The position numbers and the translations under genes are program-made. Source: Bacillus infantis (lineage in GTDB: Bacteria > Bacillota > Bacilli > Bacillales > Cytobacillaceae). From it: a DNA stretch of 64,000 nucleotides. The DNA lies in contig NZ_JAIVAP010000008.1 in assembly GCF_020171945.1 (NCBI RefSeq), positions 124,001 through 188,000 on the forward strand. Direction: 5' to 3'. Shown piece by piece: positions 32,912-41,415 of this stretch. Below the pieces are notes generated by a model. It saw nothing but the letters and a program-made list of their open reading frames with translations. It ran no database searches and was not told the DNA's origin. Within the stretch, counting starts at the first letter, position 1. Every line of letters starts with the position of its first letter.

Positions 32912-33781
32912 ATGGTGGATTTTTCTGCCATTGGTGAAAAAATCAAAGAACTGCGGAAACTTATGGGGTTATCGCAAAAAGATTTGGCTGCAGGGATATG
33001 CACACAGGCCCAAATCAGCAAGATTGAAAAAGGCGATGTCTACCCCTATGCTTCAACCCTTTACTTAATATCCCAGCGGCTCGGCGTTGATGTCAACTAT
33101 TTCTTTGACATCGGTACGACGCCGCGAATGGACTATATCCAGGAGGTCAGCCGGCAGCTTAAGCTTTCCAGGCGGAACCTATATTATGAAGATATAAGGG
33201 AGATTGTAAAGACTGAAGAAAAAAACCCGCTTTTCACTAGAAACCGCAGGAATAAGCAGCTGATCCTCTGGCATAAAGGGATATGCGAATACCATCTTAA
33301 TAGAAATGTGGAAAAGGCGCTGGCCTTGTTCAACGAGGCGATTAACCTCACCCATGATAAAATCTGGACCGAGCGTGAAATCGAAATTTTATTAAGCAAA
33401 GGAATTATCTTTTTTGAAGAAGGCCTTATGGAGGAGGCCCTTTCCATATACGAACCATCAAAGGAGTTCCTGGATGCCCTGCCCCATCTGAATGACGATA
33501 CCATTAAAAGCCGCCTGTACTACAACACTGCCCGGGCACTGACCCGGCTTGAGCAATATGACAAATCGTCCTCCTACTGCAAGCAGGCCATTGATTGGTG
33601 CATCGACAGGGACAATCTTTATCTGCTTGGAGAGCTTCACTACCATATCGGATATAACCTTGAGCTGCAAAAGGAATATCAGCTTGCCAAGTCTTATATG
33701 AAAAGGGCATTGATCATATTTGAGCTGCAGATGGATGAAAAATATATCTATTTTATTAAAAATAAAATATCCAGATGGTAG
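32912..33781 (+). CDS. PlcR-like RNPP quorum-sensing regulator (HTH + TPR)
   Basis: The 289-residue protein has an N-terminal XRE helix-turn-helix (IGEKIKELRKLMGLSQKDLA; GICTQAQISKIEKGDVYP), then helical TPR repeats (ALALFNEAINLTHDKIWTER; ARALTRLEQYDKSSSYCKQA; IGYNLELQKEYQLAKSYMKR) and ends KNKISRW. Length, domain order and even the C-terminal KISR match PlcR (285 residues). RNPP regulators bind a reimported peptide in the TPR groove. Candidate peptide: the divergent 41-residue gene. Candidate target: the YknWX-like pair 98 bp downstream. ATG 32912 or GTG 32915 both fit the GGAGG site. Confidence 0.85.
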   Translation: MVDFSAIGEKIKELRKLMGLSQKDLAAGICTQAQISKIEKGDVYPYASTLYLISQRLGVDVNYFFDIGTTPRMDYIQEVSRQLKLSRRNLYYEDIREIVKTEEKNPLFTRNRRNKQLILWHKGICEYHLNRNVEKALALFNEAINLTHDKIWTEREIEILLSKGIIFFEEGLMEEALSIYEPSKEFLDALPHLNDDTIKSRLYYNTARALTRLEQYDKSSSYCKQAIDWCIDRDNLYLLGELHYHIGYNLELQKEYQLAKSYMKRALIIFELQMDEKYIYFIKNKISRW

Positions 33782-33879
33782 TCTATTATACTCAAAGTCT
33801 GCTAATAACTGGATTTATTGCCGAAAAATGAGCTAAAATGGAGAATAGTTTAAAATTAATTATCTGGAGGATTATGTTA

Positions 33880-34542
33880 ATGTACTATCGTGTCCGGCTG
33901 TTTAAAGGAATTTTTTCTCCCTCTTACCGGTCCCAGCAGCTTGAAGAAGCAGAAACACTGGCCGGTTACCGGCTTCGGCTCCTTTTGATCATAACAGCCA
34001 GCGCACTTTTGTATATGCTGGCTGCCTATTTTGGCTTGGGGCTTGAACAGCTTTCAAACAAAATCACAAGGTTTACAGGAGCCGATTTTGAAGCAAGGAA
34101 GCTGTTGTTTGTAGCTGGAAAAGGAATTTTCGGAATTGTGTATGCCGCAGCCATACTCTTTTTTCCCGCTCTGATCTTTTGGATCTCATTCGATGCTCCA
34201 TACAGGAAGCTTGTCGCCATCCAAATGCTTGTCCTGCTGGTGCTTTTAATAGAGAAAGCCTTGTTTGCTGTACTTGCACTTAGCCTTGGCCTGGATTCAG
34301 TTTCTTCTCCCTTCACGCTTGGCGTCGTCATGCAATACTTAACAAACAATGAGTTTTGGATCATCCTGTTCAGCTCTATCTCTCTCTTCCATATCTGGAC
34401 ATTGTACCTGCAGACCTGCTATATAAAAAAACTGACTGAAAAAAGCAGCAGGATCGTTTATCTTATCGTAATTGCAGTTTATATATTTGTTCTGCTTATC
34501 TCTACCCTATTTTCCTACATAAGATTCGATAAGCTGTTATAA
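33880..34542 (+). CDS. YknW-like (Yip1-type) membrane protein
   Basis: The 220-residue protein has five hydrophobic helices (about LLLIITASALLYMLAAYFGL; GIFGIVYAAAILFFPALIFW; LVLLVLLIEKALFAVLALSL; WIILFSSISLFHIWTLYL; IVYLIVIAVYIFVLLISTLF). Size, topology and the downstream adaptor gene match YknW of the B. subtilis yknWXYZ system, which protects against the SDP toxin. ATG 33880 is 9 bp after GGAGG; the frame is open to 33838. It lies directly behind the PlcR-like regulator. Confidence 0.7.
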   Translation: MYYRVRLFKGIFSPSYRSQQLEEAETLAGYRLRLLLIITASALLYMLAAYFGLGLEQLSNKITRFTGADFEARKLLFVAGKGIFGIVYAAAILFFPALIFWISFDAPYRKLVAIQMLVLLVLLIEKALFAVLALSLGLDSVSSPFTLGVVMQYLTNNEFWIILFSSISLFHIWTLYLQTCYIKKLTEKSSRIVYLIVIAVYIFVLLISTLFSYIRFDKLL

Positions 34543-34553
34543 GGCGGTGCACT

Positions 34554-35765
34554 ATGAAAACGTGGAAAAAACAAACGATAGCTATAATTTCTGTACTATT
34601 TACAGCTGGGAACCTGTTCCTTATAACAAAGGATAAAAGTAAAATTGAGCGGGTTGAAAAGATAGATCATTGGCAAAGAGCTGAAACCGGTTATATCAAG
34701 AATACGCTTGAAACCTCCGGTGTGGCCATACCTGCTGAAGAACAGAAAATTTTCTTTGATCAGAATTCCGGCTCCTTCACACAATTTCTCGTAAAACCGG
34801 GACAAGAGGTCTCCCCTGGGACTCCTTTATTTGAATACTCTCCTTATAATGAGGAAAGTGAAATTGAAAGGCTCGAAGCAAAACAAAATGAACTAAGCGA
34901 TAAAGCAGCCAGTGTTTCTTCTGCAATTTCCCAGCTTCAGTCCCTGCTGATGCAGGCCAGGTCAGAAGCAACTCTGGAGGACCCCAATACTGCGGTCATT
35001 TATGATTTGGAAAAGGAAATCTCCCAGAAGGAATTGGAGGAGGATCTCCTTGAAAGCGAGTCCTCCAGCATAGACTCACAAATTGATGCACTGGAATCGA
35101 GGTCGGCACCTATTACGGTGAACAGCAGCACAGAAGGATATGTCAAGGAACTAAAGGATGATCTGGAGAATCCTGTAGTAACCATCAGCTCCACTTCCCT
35201 TTCAGTCGAAGGATCTCTGAACGAGGCTGAGGCTTTGGAGGTAAAAGAAGGCATGGAAGCTTCCATCCTTGGTCCTTCTATTAAAAAAGAGCTTGAAGGA
35301 CAGGTTCTTGAAGTATCGCCTGCTCCCGATAACGAGCCTGATACTGATCTTGAATCGATGTATCCTTATGTCGTACAGCTGAGCGAACCAGCCGCTGAAG
35401 AGCTTCTTTCCGGAACTCATGTGAGTATAGAAGTCCTTCTTCAGGAAGCCGAGAATGCTATCCTAGTACCTGCCAAAAGTGTCCATAAGGGCAAAAAGAA
35501 GGAGCAGAACTTTGTGCTGACAGATGCCGGCAGGGTTGATCATCGCCAAGTAGAACTTGGCATGAGGGAAGATAAGAGGCAGGAAATTTTATCCGGTCTG
35601 GAAGAGGGGGAGCTTATTGCTTCAAGAGCCAAGGATGTTGAGTATAAAAATGGCTCACCCTTCCGGACGCCCCTTAAACTGGAGAAGCTGGGCAAAACAA
35701 GCCTTAAAACCACCATCAAGGATGATTGGGGCTATATATTAAGAGGTTTTTTCTCTAAAGACTAA
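34554..35765 (+). CDS. HlyD/YknX-like membrane-fusion adaptor protein
   Basis: The 403-residue protein has one N-terminal membrane anchor (about 7-24), a lipoyl-type half motif (FLVKPGQEVSPGTPLFEYSP), a coiled-coil hairpin (IERLEAKQNELSDKAASVSS to SIDSQIDALESR), the second lipoyl half (TVNSSTEGYVKELKDD) and beta-barrel domains (SIEVLLQEAENAILVPAKSV). This is the periplasmic-adaptor layout of YknX. In yknWXYZ an ATPase and permease follow; here a terminator follows instead. It starts 11 bp after the YknW-like gene. Confidence 0.8.
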   Translation: MKTWKKQTIAIISVLFTAGNLFLITKDKSKIERVEKIDHWQRAETGYIKNTLETSGVAIPAEEQKIFFDQNSGSFTQFLVKPGQEVSPGTPLFEYSPYNEESEIERLEAKQNELSDKAASVSSAISQLQSLLMQARSEATLEDPNTAVIYDLEKEISQKELEEDLLESESSSIDSQIDALESRSAPITVNSSTEGYVKELKDDLENPVVTISSTSLSVEGSLNEAEALEVKEGMEASILGPSIKKELEGQVLEVSPAPDNEPDTDLESMYPYVVQLSEPAAEELLSGTHVSIEVLLQEAENAILVPAKSVHKGKKKEQNFVLTDAGRVDHRQVELGMREDKRQEILSGLEEGELIASRAKDVEYKNGSPFRTPLKLEKLGKTSLKTTIKDDWGYILRGFFSKD

Positions 35766-35774
35766 TGTTATGTA

Positions 35775-35799
35775 AGCGGGCTGCTGCCCGCTTTTTTTC
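35775..35799 (+). terminator. terminator of the YknWX-like pair
   Basis: AGCGGGC (35775-35781) and GCCCGCT (35786-35792), then TTTTTTTC. Confidence 0.88.
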
Positions 35800-35947
35800 T
35801 TTGGATCTGCAGCCATTTTCATTCCTATCATTCTCCTTTTTCCTGCTTTTGTGACTTTCAGCATTCGACAATCTATTTATCTTATGGTAGAAATATAGAG
35901 GCAATACATTAACTGGAAAACCATAAATTTATAGGAGGCTATTATTA

Positions 35948-37939
35948 GTGTTACGTAGCAAGAAAATCATCCCTGCAATCGCCTTTTCGCTGATGTTTCT
36001 CACTCTTCCCCAAGGCCCCGCTCTGGCTGATACCACTGACGAATTCAATGTTTCTTCCGGAGTCAAATACAAGCACAATAAAGAGGTCATCAATTCTTAC
36101 CAGCAGCATGTGAATCTGCTGGAAATCAATCTGGCAGATCCTTATACAAAGATGGATCTTACCTATCCCAGTCCGCTGAATGCCCTGATTCCTACTTCTG
36201 CACAGGCAAAATCGAATCATTATGAAGGCCACCGCGTGGTTGGAGCAGTCAATGGATCGTTCTTTGATCCAGCATTGAGGGTTCCCATGTATCTAATCTC
36301 TTATAATAACAAACTCGTAAACTATGGATTATCAGAATTTGAAAAAGATCATTATGTAGACAAGCCGGCTGCTTTTGGCGTTACCAGCTCTGGAAAAGGA
36401 TTGATCGATACATATAGCCTCAGCCTGAGCATGACCCACGGAGGCAGGACCTCTGTTATTTCAAGCATGAATAAAACCCGCCTGGCCGATGAACTGATTT
36501 TGTACACTCCCGAGAATCTGAAGCCGACCACTGAAGCTAATCAGTACGGGATAGAGTTAGTCTTCTCTAACGCGACTAAAAACCGCGACCTGTCCTTTGG
36601 GGACACGATTACAGGGACGGTAAGCAGCATCAGGCCTTTCAACGATCCAAAGGTCTCTGCCATTCCTGCAGATGGCTTTGTTTTGTCTGCACACGGAAAT
36701 AAAATGGCCCTGTTAGAAGGCCTTTCACTTGGTGATCAGGTGCAGATCGATTTATCAATCGATGACAAGTGGAAAAACGCACAATTCATGCTTGCCAGCG
36801 GTCCGATGCTGGTGACTGGCGGCAGAGTCAGCCTGACCATGGATCCTAACAATGTCCGCTCCAGAGAACGCGCCCCAAGGACCGCGATTGCTTTGGACCA
36901 GACAGGGACAAAAGCAACCATGGTGACTGTCGATGGGCGGATTTCCGGCTACAGTAAAGGAATGACGCTTCCGGAATTTGCACAGTACCTGCAAAAGCTT
37001 GGCGTATACAATGCCATTAACCTCGATGGCGGCGGCTCGACTACTATGGCGGTCAGAAAGCAGGGAACCGAATACGCTGCGGCCATTAATCGTTTCTCTG
37101 ATGCCTATGAACGCGGTGTTTCCACTACCCTGCAGGCGATCAGCACGGCCAGTCTTGGAAACCCGAAATATGTGAATGCTGCATTGTCCCATAGCGGATC
37201 AGTCAAGCAAGGGACAGATATTACTGTCTCGCTCAAAAGTGTACTCGATCAGTTTTATAATCCGCTGAGCATTGACCCGGCAAAGCTGAACATTACAAGC
37301 ACAATCGGAGAGGTGCAAGGCTTAACAGTTAAAGCTTCAAAGCCAGGGCAAGGAACGATAACTGTAGATTACGCTGGAGTTAAGAAGCAATTCTCAATTT
37401 CAGTAACAAGTGATGCACCATCATTTTCTGATGTTCCGTCAACTTATAAATACTATAAAGAAATCAGCAGCCTCACCAGCCAAAGCATCATTAATGGCTA
37501 CCCTGATGGAACCTTCAGGCCGAATGTATCTTTAACAAGAATGGATGCTGCCCTGCTGCTGGCAAGGACATTAAAGCTAGATACAGTCAACGTACCTGAT
37601 GTAACATTTAAAGATGTTCCGAAAACACATAAATTCTATAATGAAGTTGCAGCAATTGCAGGAGCAGGCGTAATGAACGGAAAAGCTCCAGGAGTATTTG
37701 ATCCGAAGTCTCCCCTGACAAGAGCCGAAATGGCAGTGATCCTGCACAGGGCTTTTGACCTGACAGGCTCTCAGAAAGTAGCCTTCAAGGATGTTACACC
37801 TGACACCTTTGGATACTATTCCATTTCCACACTTCTGGCTAACGGCATTACCGAAGGATTCCCGGACAACACCTTCCGTCCTAAGGAATCTGTCAACCGA
37901 TTCCAATTTGTTTTATTCTTGTACAGGATTATAGAATAA
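35948..37939 (+). CDS. S-layer-anchored phosphodiester glycosidase (NAGPA + 3 SLH)
   Basis: The 663-residue secreted protein has a signal peptide to about residue 27 (ALAD), an NAGPA-type phosphodiester glycosidase domain at about 60-400 (VVGAVNGSFFDP; RAPRTAIALDQTG; AINLDGGGSTTMAV), an Ig-like segment (about 410-490) and three SLH domains (FSDVP...YKEISSLTSQSIINGY; FKDVP...FNEVAAIAGAGVMNG-like; FKDVT...ISTLLANGITEGF). SLH domains bind pyruvylated wall polymer. The start is GTG after AGGAGG. SecA2/SlaP at 41.4 kb is a plausible export route. Confidence 0.92.
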   Translation: MLRSKKIIPAIAFSLMFLTLPQGPALADTTDEFNVSSGVKYKHNKEVINSYQQHVNLLEINLADPYTKMDLTYPSPLNALIPTSAQAKSNHYEGHRVVGAVNGSFFDPALRVPMYLISYNNKLVNYGLSEFEKDHYVDKPAAFGVTSSGKGLIDTYSLSLSMTHGGRTSVISSMNKTRLADELILYTPENLKPTTEANQYGIELVFSNATKNRDLSFGDTITGTVSSIRPFNDPKVSAIPADGFVLSAHGNKMALLEGLSLGDQVQIDLSIDDKWKNAQFMLASGPMLVTGGRVSLTMDPNNVRSRERAPRTAIALDQTGTKATMVTVDGRISGYSKGMTLPEFAQYLQKLGVYNAINLDGGGSTTMAVRKQGTEYAAAINRFSDAYERGVSTTLQAISTASLGNPKYVNAALSHSGSVKQGTDITVSLKSVLDQFYNPLSIDPAKLNITSTIGEVQGLTVKASKPGQGTITVDYAGVKKQFSISVTSDAPSFSDVPSTYKYYKEISSLTSQSIINGYPDGTFRPNVSLTRMDAALLLARTLKLDTVNVPDVTFKDVPKTHKFYNEVAAIAGAGVMNGKAPGVFDPKSPLTRAEMAVILHRAFDLTGSQKVAFKDVTPDTFGYYSISTLLANGITEGFPDNTFRPKESVNRFQFVLFLYRIIE

Positions 37940-37947
37940 GAGAAAAG

Positions 37948-37977
37948 AACACAGGCCTGGAGAGGGCCTGTGTTTTT
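37948..37977 (+). terminator. terminator of the SLH glycosidase gene
   Basis: AACACAGGCC (37948-37957) and GGCCTGTGTT (37965-37974) with a T tract. Confidence 0.88.
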
Positions 37978-38064
37978 GTTTGGTTGGTAATATTTAACTG
38001 ATAGGTGAGCTAGAAAATTATGCTAATATAGTCAGTGAAAAATATTACATATCAAGGAGCCATC

Positions 38065-38676
38065 ATGAATAAATTCAGCAAGATTTTGATAAGTGTTTTT
38101 CTTGGACTTGTTTCTTCTTTTATGGTTTGGATTACAATTTTGTACTCTTCGTTCAGCCTGATCTTTCTCATACTGACGAAAAGAGGCGAAGATTTATCCG
38201 GATCGTCTGTGGTCAGTATTTTTGGAGGCCTTTTTGCCATTATATTTGGAGCTATCTCGGCAGTCGCGTTCGCCGTTTTCATTTATAATAAGCTATTTAA
38301 AGCGGAGAAAAGGAAAAGTCTGTTTTTAGGCATCATTACCGGATATACCGCCGGAAGCTTCCTCTACTCAACATATGACCTGCTGACTGGGTATGCCGGT
38401 CCCTTAGGAGACGTATTATCATCAAATGCCAGTTTCAATCTCCAGGCTGCACTCCTGACAGCCGGAATCCTGATTGGAATGTTTGTTTACAGCCGGGCAC
38501 CATACAAGCTCAATTACTTCCTGTTCTCCATTGCCGCAGGAATCATCCTGGTACTGGAACTAAGCTCCTTCACCATAAACTACTATTCACCATTCCTGAC
38601 AGGGCCAGCCTTCATCCTCCTATTCATCAAGCGGCCCTCTAAGCCCGTGCCTGACACGCCAAAAAGACAAATATAG
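38065..38676 (+). CDS. polytopic membrane protein, unknown
   Basis: The 203-residue protein has about five or six membrane helices (KILISVFLGLVSSFMVWITI; VVSIFGGLFAIIFGAISAVA; ... YFLFSIAAGIILVLELSSFT). No family was recognised. ATG 38065 follows AAGGAG; the frame opens earlier at 38035 without a site. The last 11 codons (from about 38644) and the stop lie inside a REP-like repeat, so the C-terminus KPVPDTPKRQI was probably acquired when the element inserted. Confidence 0.65.
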   Translation: MNKFSKILISVFLGLVSSFMVWITILYSSFSLIFLILTKRGEDLSGSSVVSIFGGLFAIIFGAISAVAFAVFIYNKLFKAEKRKSLFLGIITGYTAGSFLYSTYDLLTGYAGPLGDVLSSNASFNLQAALLTAGILIGMFVYSRAPYKLNYFLFSIAAGIILVLELSSFTINYYSPFLTGPAFILLFIKRPSKPVPDTPKRQI

Positions 38677-38710
38677 CCTATTTGTCCATTGCAGGTGCGA
38701 GGCACGGCCA
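38645..38710. repeat. REP-like inverted repeat overlapping a gene end
   Basis: CCCGTGCCTGACACG at the left and GGTGCGAGGCACGG at the right flank an inner AGACAAAT / TTTGTCC dyad. The same plan is seen, more perfectly, at 54820-54875. Confidence 0.65.
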
Positions 38711-38717
38711 TAACCAA

Positions 38718-38754
38718 AGCAAAAAGCCAGCAGAATATCTGCTGGCTTTTTGCT
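38718..38754. terminator. bidirectional terminator
   Basis: AGCAAAAAGCCAGCAG (38718-38733) and CTGCTGGCTTTTTGCT (38739-38754), with A and T runs on both sides, between convergent genes. Confidence 0.9.
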
Positions 38755-38764
38755 TATTTTTCAT

Positions 38765-39877
38765 TTATTTGTATTTGTATTGGAACTTGTATTCCTTTTG
38801 GTCGATGACGCTGTAGAAGTTGAAATACAGGACGCCGTCTTTTTCGTTTGTGAATTTGAGGGCATCTCCATAGTATGGGATATCATTCTTTTCGGCATAT
38901 TCCTGTTCCTTCGGCGGCAGCAGCTCTTTATACAGGAGTGTACGCTCTTTCGTTTTAGGATCGATCAGCATGAGGAGACCCTTCTTATTTGGCCTGATTA
39001 AGATATAGTCTTCTCCGTATCCTTCAACAAAATAAGAATCCTCTTCTCCACCCAGCACCGTCAAATCATGACCGCGAAGAGGCTTTCCAGTCCGATCATC
39101 ATAAACTACAGCATTATGGCCATCGTTTAAAATAACATAATTACCTTGAACGACTGCATTTTCCTCGTAGCGATTATGGTAATAAGCTTGTGAAATTTGC
39201 GGCGTGCTTCCGCTCCTCAGATAGACCGTATAAAAGTCATTGTTAATATGCGGCTCTCCGTAATTATCATCGATAGTTAATACTGTATTGCCATTCCCTG
39301 TTGTATAGCCATTAATGAAAGCATTCCCGACGATTTCGCTATCCAGGCTTGCGATTTTCTTTCTGGCATGTGAACCAGTCCGCTCATAAATGTCCCCAGT
39401 ACGGTGGTCTACTGCATAGCTGCGGTCCTTAAGCCAAGCACGGGTATATTTATGTGTAATAGTCACAGATGGTTCGGAGCTATTCCACATAACATAAGCG
39501 CTGAGTATTTCAGATATAGCCCTGAGCGGTACGTATGTCACTCCAGCCTTAATAAAGGGAGCTGCATCACTTACCATAGTCTGTCCATTGCGCTTATACT
39601 GTTTAGAATTGATTTTCCAGCTTAAGTCCAGTCCGTCGTCCTTCACTAAAAAGGTCTTGGTCTTTGAATCCCACTTAACCGCGGCTCCAAGCTCCTCAAT
39701 GATAGCCCTCATTGGCACGAATACCCTGTTTTGAACCATGAGCGGTTTGTGCTCATAGCTTTGCTTTACGTCATTAATATAGATGGCAATTTCCTTTTTT
39801 CCGGCGGCACCAGCGACAGAAGAAGCAAACGGCAGCAGACATAATACAAGTGCGATAATTATTACTTTGATTTTCAT
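38765..39877 (-). CDS. secreted copper-amine-oxidase-N-domain protein
   Basis: The 370-residue protein has a signal peptide (MKIKVIIIALVLCLLPFASS) and two copies of the copper amine oxidase N-terminal-like fold within residues 25-150 (VFVPMRAIIEELGAAVKWDS; TYVPLRAISEILSAYVMWNS), a wall- or surface-associated module common in Bacillus and Paenibacillus. The remaining 220 residues look like beta-propeller-type strands (for example YVILNDGHNAVVYDDRTGKP), similar to DUF5050 or quinoprotein-like repeats. There is no SLH domain. It is probably surface or extracellular; its role is unknown. Confidence 0.75.
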   Translation of the reverse strand: MKIKVIIIALVLCLLPFASSVAGAAGKKEIAIYINDVKQSYEHKPLMVQNRVFVPMRAIIEELGAAVKWDSKTKTFLVKDDGLDLSWKINSKQYKRNGQTMVSDAAPFIKAGVTYVPLRAISEILSAYVMWNSSEPSVTITHKYTRAWLKDRSYAVDHRTGDIYERTGSHARKKIASLDSEIVGNAFINGYTTGNGNTVLTIDDNYGEPHINNDFYTVYLRSGSTPQISQAYYHNRYEENAVVQGNYVILNDGHNAVVYDDRTGKPLRGHDLTVLGGEEDSYFVEGYGEDYILIRPNKKGLLMLIDPKTKERTLLYKELLPPKEQEYAEKNDIPYYGDALKFTNEKDGVLYFNFYSVIDQKEYKFQYKYK

Positions 39878-39990
39878 TTAGAAGCACCTCCTTAACAATT
39901 GACGAAGGAGGTCTCCAGAAAGTTACAGAAAATTCCTTAAACACTAGATTTCCTAAGCTTATTCTTCCTCTTTTCAAAAGAAAATTATGC

Positions 39991-40024
39991 AAAAAAAACA
40001 GCCTAAACTAAAGTTTAGGCTGTT
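39991..40024 (-). terminator. tagO terminator
   Basis: Minus-strand arms AACAGCCTAAACT and AGTTTAGGCTGTT (39997-40024) followed by TTTTTT. Confidence 0.88.
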
Positions 40025-40030
40025 TATGAA

Positions 40031-41077
40031 TTAACGATCTTTGACCTGCTGGCCCATCATTTTGAGCAGCGGCTGATAATCTTTGCCGACAAGTCCAATT
40101 TTTTCAACGAACAATTCAATTGCAACCAGCAGCACCGCTATAACAAGCAGTGCACCCCAAACCGTGGATTGGGAGAAAATCACTGCAGCCAGGCCGAACA
40201 TTGCCGCAATGCCGTAGATGATCAAGACTGTCTGCCTGTGTGTATAACCCAGGCGGAGCAGGCAGTGATGCAAGTGCGACTTGTCTGGAGCTGACAGCGG
40301 CTGCTTATTTACAAAGCGCCTGATGATGGCAAAGAATGTATCCGAAATTGGAACACCCAGGATGATGACCGGTACAATCAGCGAAATGATTGTAACGTTT
40401 TTAAACCCAAGGAGAGAAAGTACGGCAATGATATACCCAAGGAAAAGGGCGCCGGTGTCTCCCATGAATATTTTAGCTGGATGGAAATTGTAGACGAGGA
40501 AACCAAGTGTACTTCCAAGCACAATCAATCCCATGCTCATAACAAATGTATCGCCCATGATGATGGCCATCCCTGAGATGGTGATAAGCGCAATGGAAGA
40601 TACGCCTGCTGCCAGGCCGTCCAATCCATCAATCAGATTTATGGCATTCGTAATTCCGACAATCCAGATAATCGTGAGGGGTATGCTGAATAGTCCAAAC
40701 TGAATCTCTCCCATGAAGGGTACGTTGATCATTTCAAGCTGTACCCCGCCAAGAACGACTACAAGAGCGGCTGCAAGCTGCCCGATTAACTTAATCTTAG
40801 CTGAGAGCTCGAACATATCGTCTAAAACACCTGTGATAATTATGATAAAACTGCCTATAATAATGTAAGCAGAATATTCATCTGCAGGCCGGAGGAAAAC
40901 AACTCCGATGATGAAGCTGATAAATATGGCTAAACCGCCTAAACGCGGCATTATTTTTTGGTGAACCTTCCGCTGATTCGGTTTATCTGTTGCTCCAATT
41001 GCTATAGCTAGCTTTTTCACAAAAGGTGTTATAATAATCGAGGCAATAAAGCAAAGTAACAAGGTCCAGTAAACCAT
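40031..41077 (-). CDS. tagO: undecaprenyl-phosphate GlcNAc-1-phosphate transferase TagO
   Basis: The 348-residue MraY/WecA-family integral membrane enzyme has TDKPNQRKVHQKIMPRLGGL near residue 30, the catalytic NAINLIDGLDGLAAGVS and FLVYNFHPAKIFMGDTGALF motifs and the HLHHCLLRLGY loop, spread over about ten helices. It starts wall teichoic acid (or other glycopolymer) synthesis on undecaprenyl phosphate at the membrane. GAGGAGG lies 6 bp before ATG 41077; the frame is open to 41107. Confidence 0.94.
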   Translation of the reverse strand: MVYWTLLLCFIASIIITPFVKKLAIAIGATDKPNQRKVHQKIMPRLGGLAIFISFIIGVVFLRPADEYSAYIIIGSFIIIITGVLDDMFELSAKIKLIGQLAAALVVVLGGVQLEMINVPFMGEIQFGLFSIPLTIIWIVGITNAINLIDGLDGLAAGVSSIALITISGMAIIMGDTFVMSMGLIVLGSTLGFLVYNFHPAKIFMGDTGALFLGYIIAVLSLLGFKNVTIISLIVPVIILGVPISDTFFAIIRRFVNKQPLSAPDKSHLHHCLLRLGYTHRQTVLIIYGIAAMFGLAAVIFSQSTVWGALLVIAVLLVAIELFVEKIGLVGKDYQPLLKMMGQQVKDR

Positions 41078-41415
41078 CAAATACCTCCTCAAAAATAGCT
41101 TAACCAATAACAGTTAAATTAAATTGTTAATTTCAGCAATCACTAGTAATCCTAAGGAACAGAGCATAATCGAATTTGATTATATCACCTTACTAAAAAT
41201 ATTGAAACGAAATTTCTGCTAAATTAATAAATTGGAAGAAAAACTCGACTTTTATCCCCTAGAAATATATATCCATATTTATTAGACGGAAAACCATGAG
41301 GATGGTTGCATAATTTTGCTAGTTTTTTAACTTTATAGTAATTACTTGTCGGATTTGGTAAGATATTTGTAATTGCACCAATAAATAAGAAACATTGCAA
41401 AGGGAGCATTTACAC
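41078..41415. other. divergent promoter region tagO / secA2
   Basis: About 340 bp, AT-rich, with no gene and no recognised operator. It separates two oppositely oriented cell-envelope genes. Confidence 0.5.

Noticed and set aside
39774-39992. Upstream extension of the copper-amine-oxidase-N protein in another frame
   Set aside because: The signal peptide and start of the real gene (39877) are in a different frame; this ORF covers its ribosome-binding region only.
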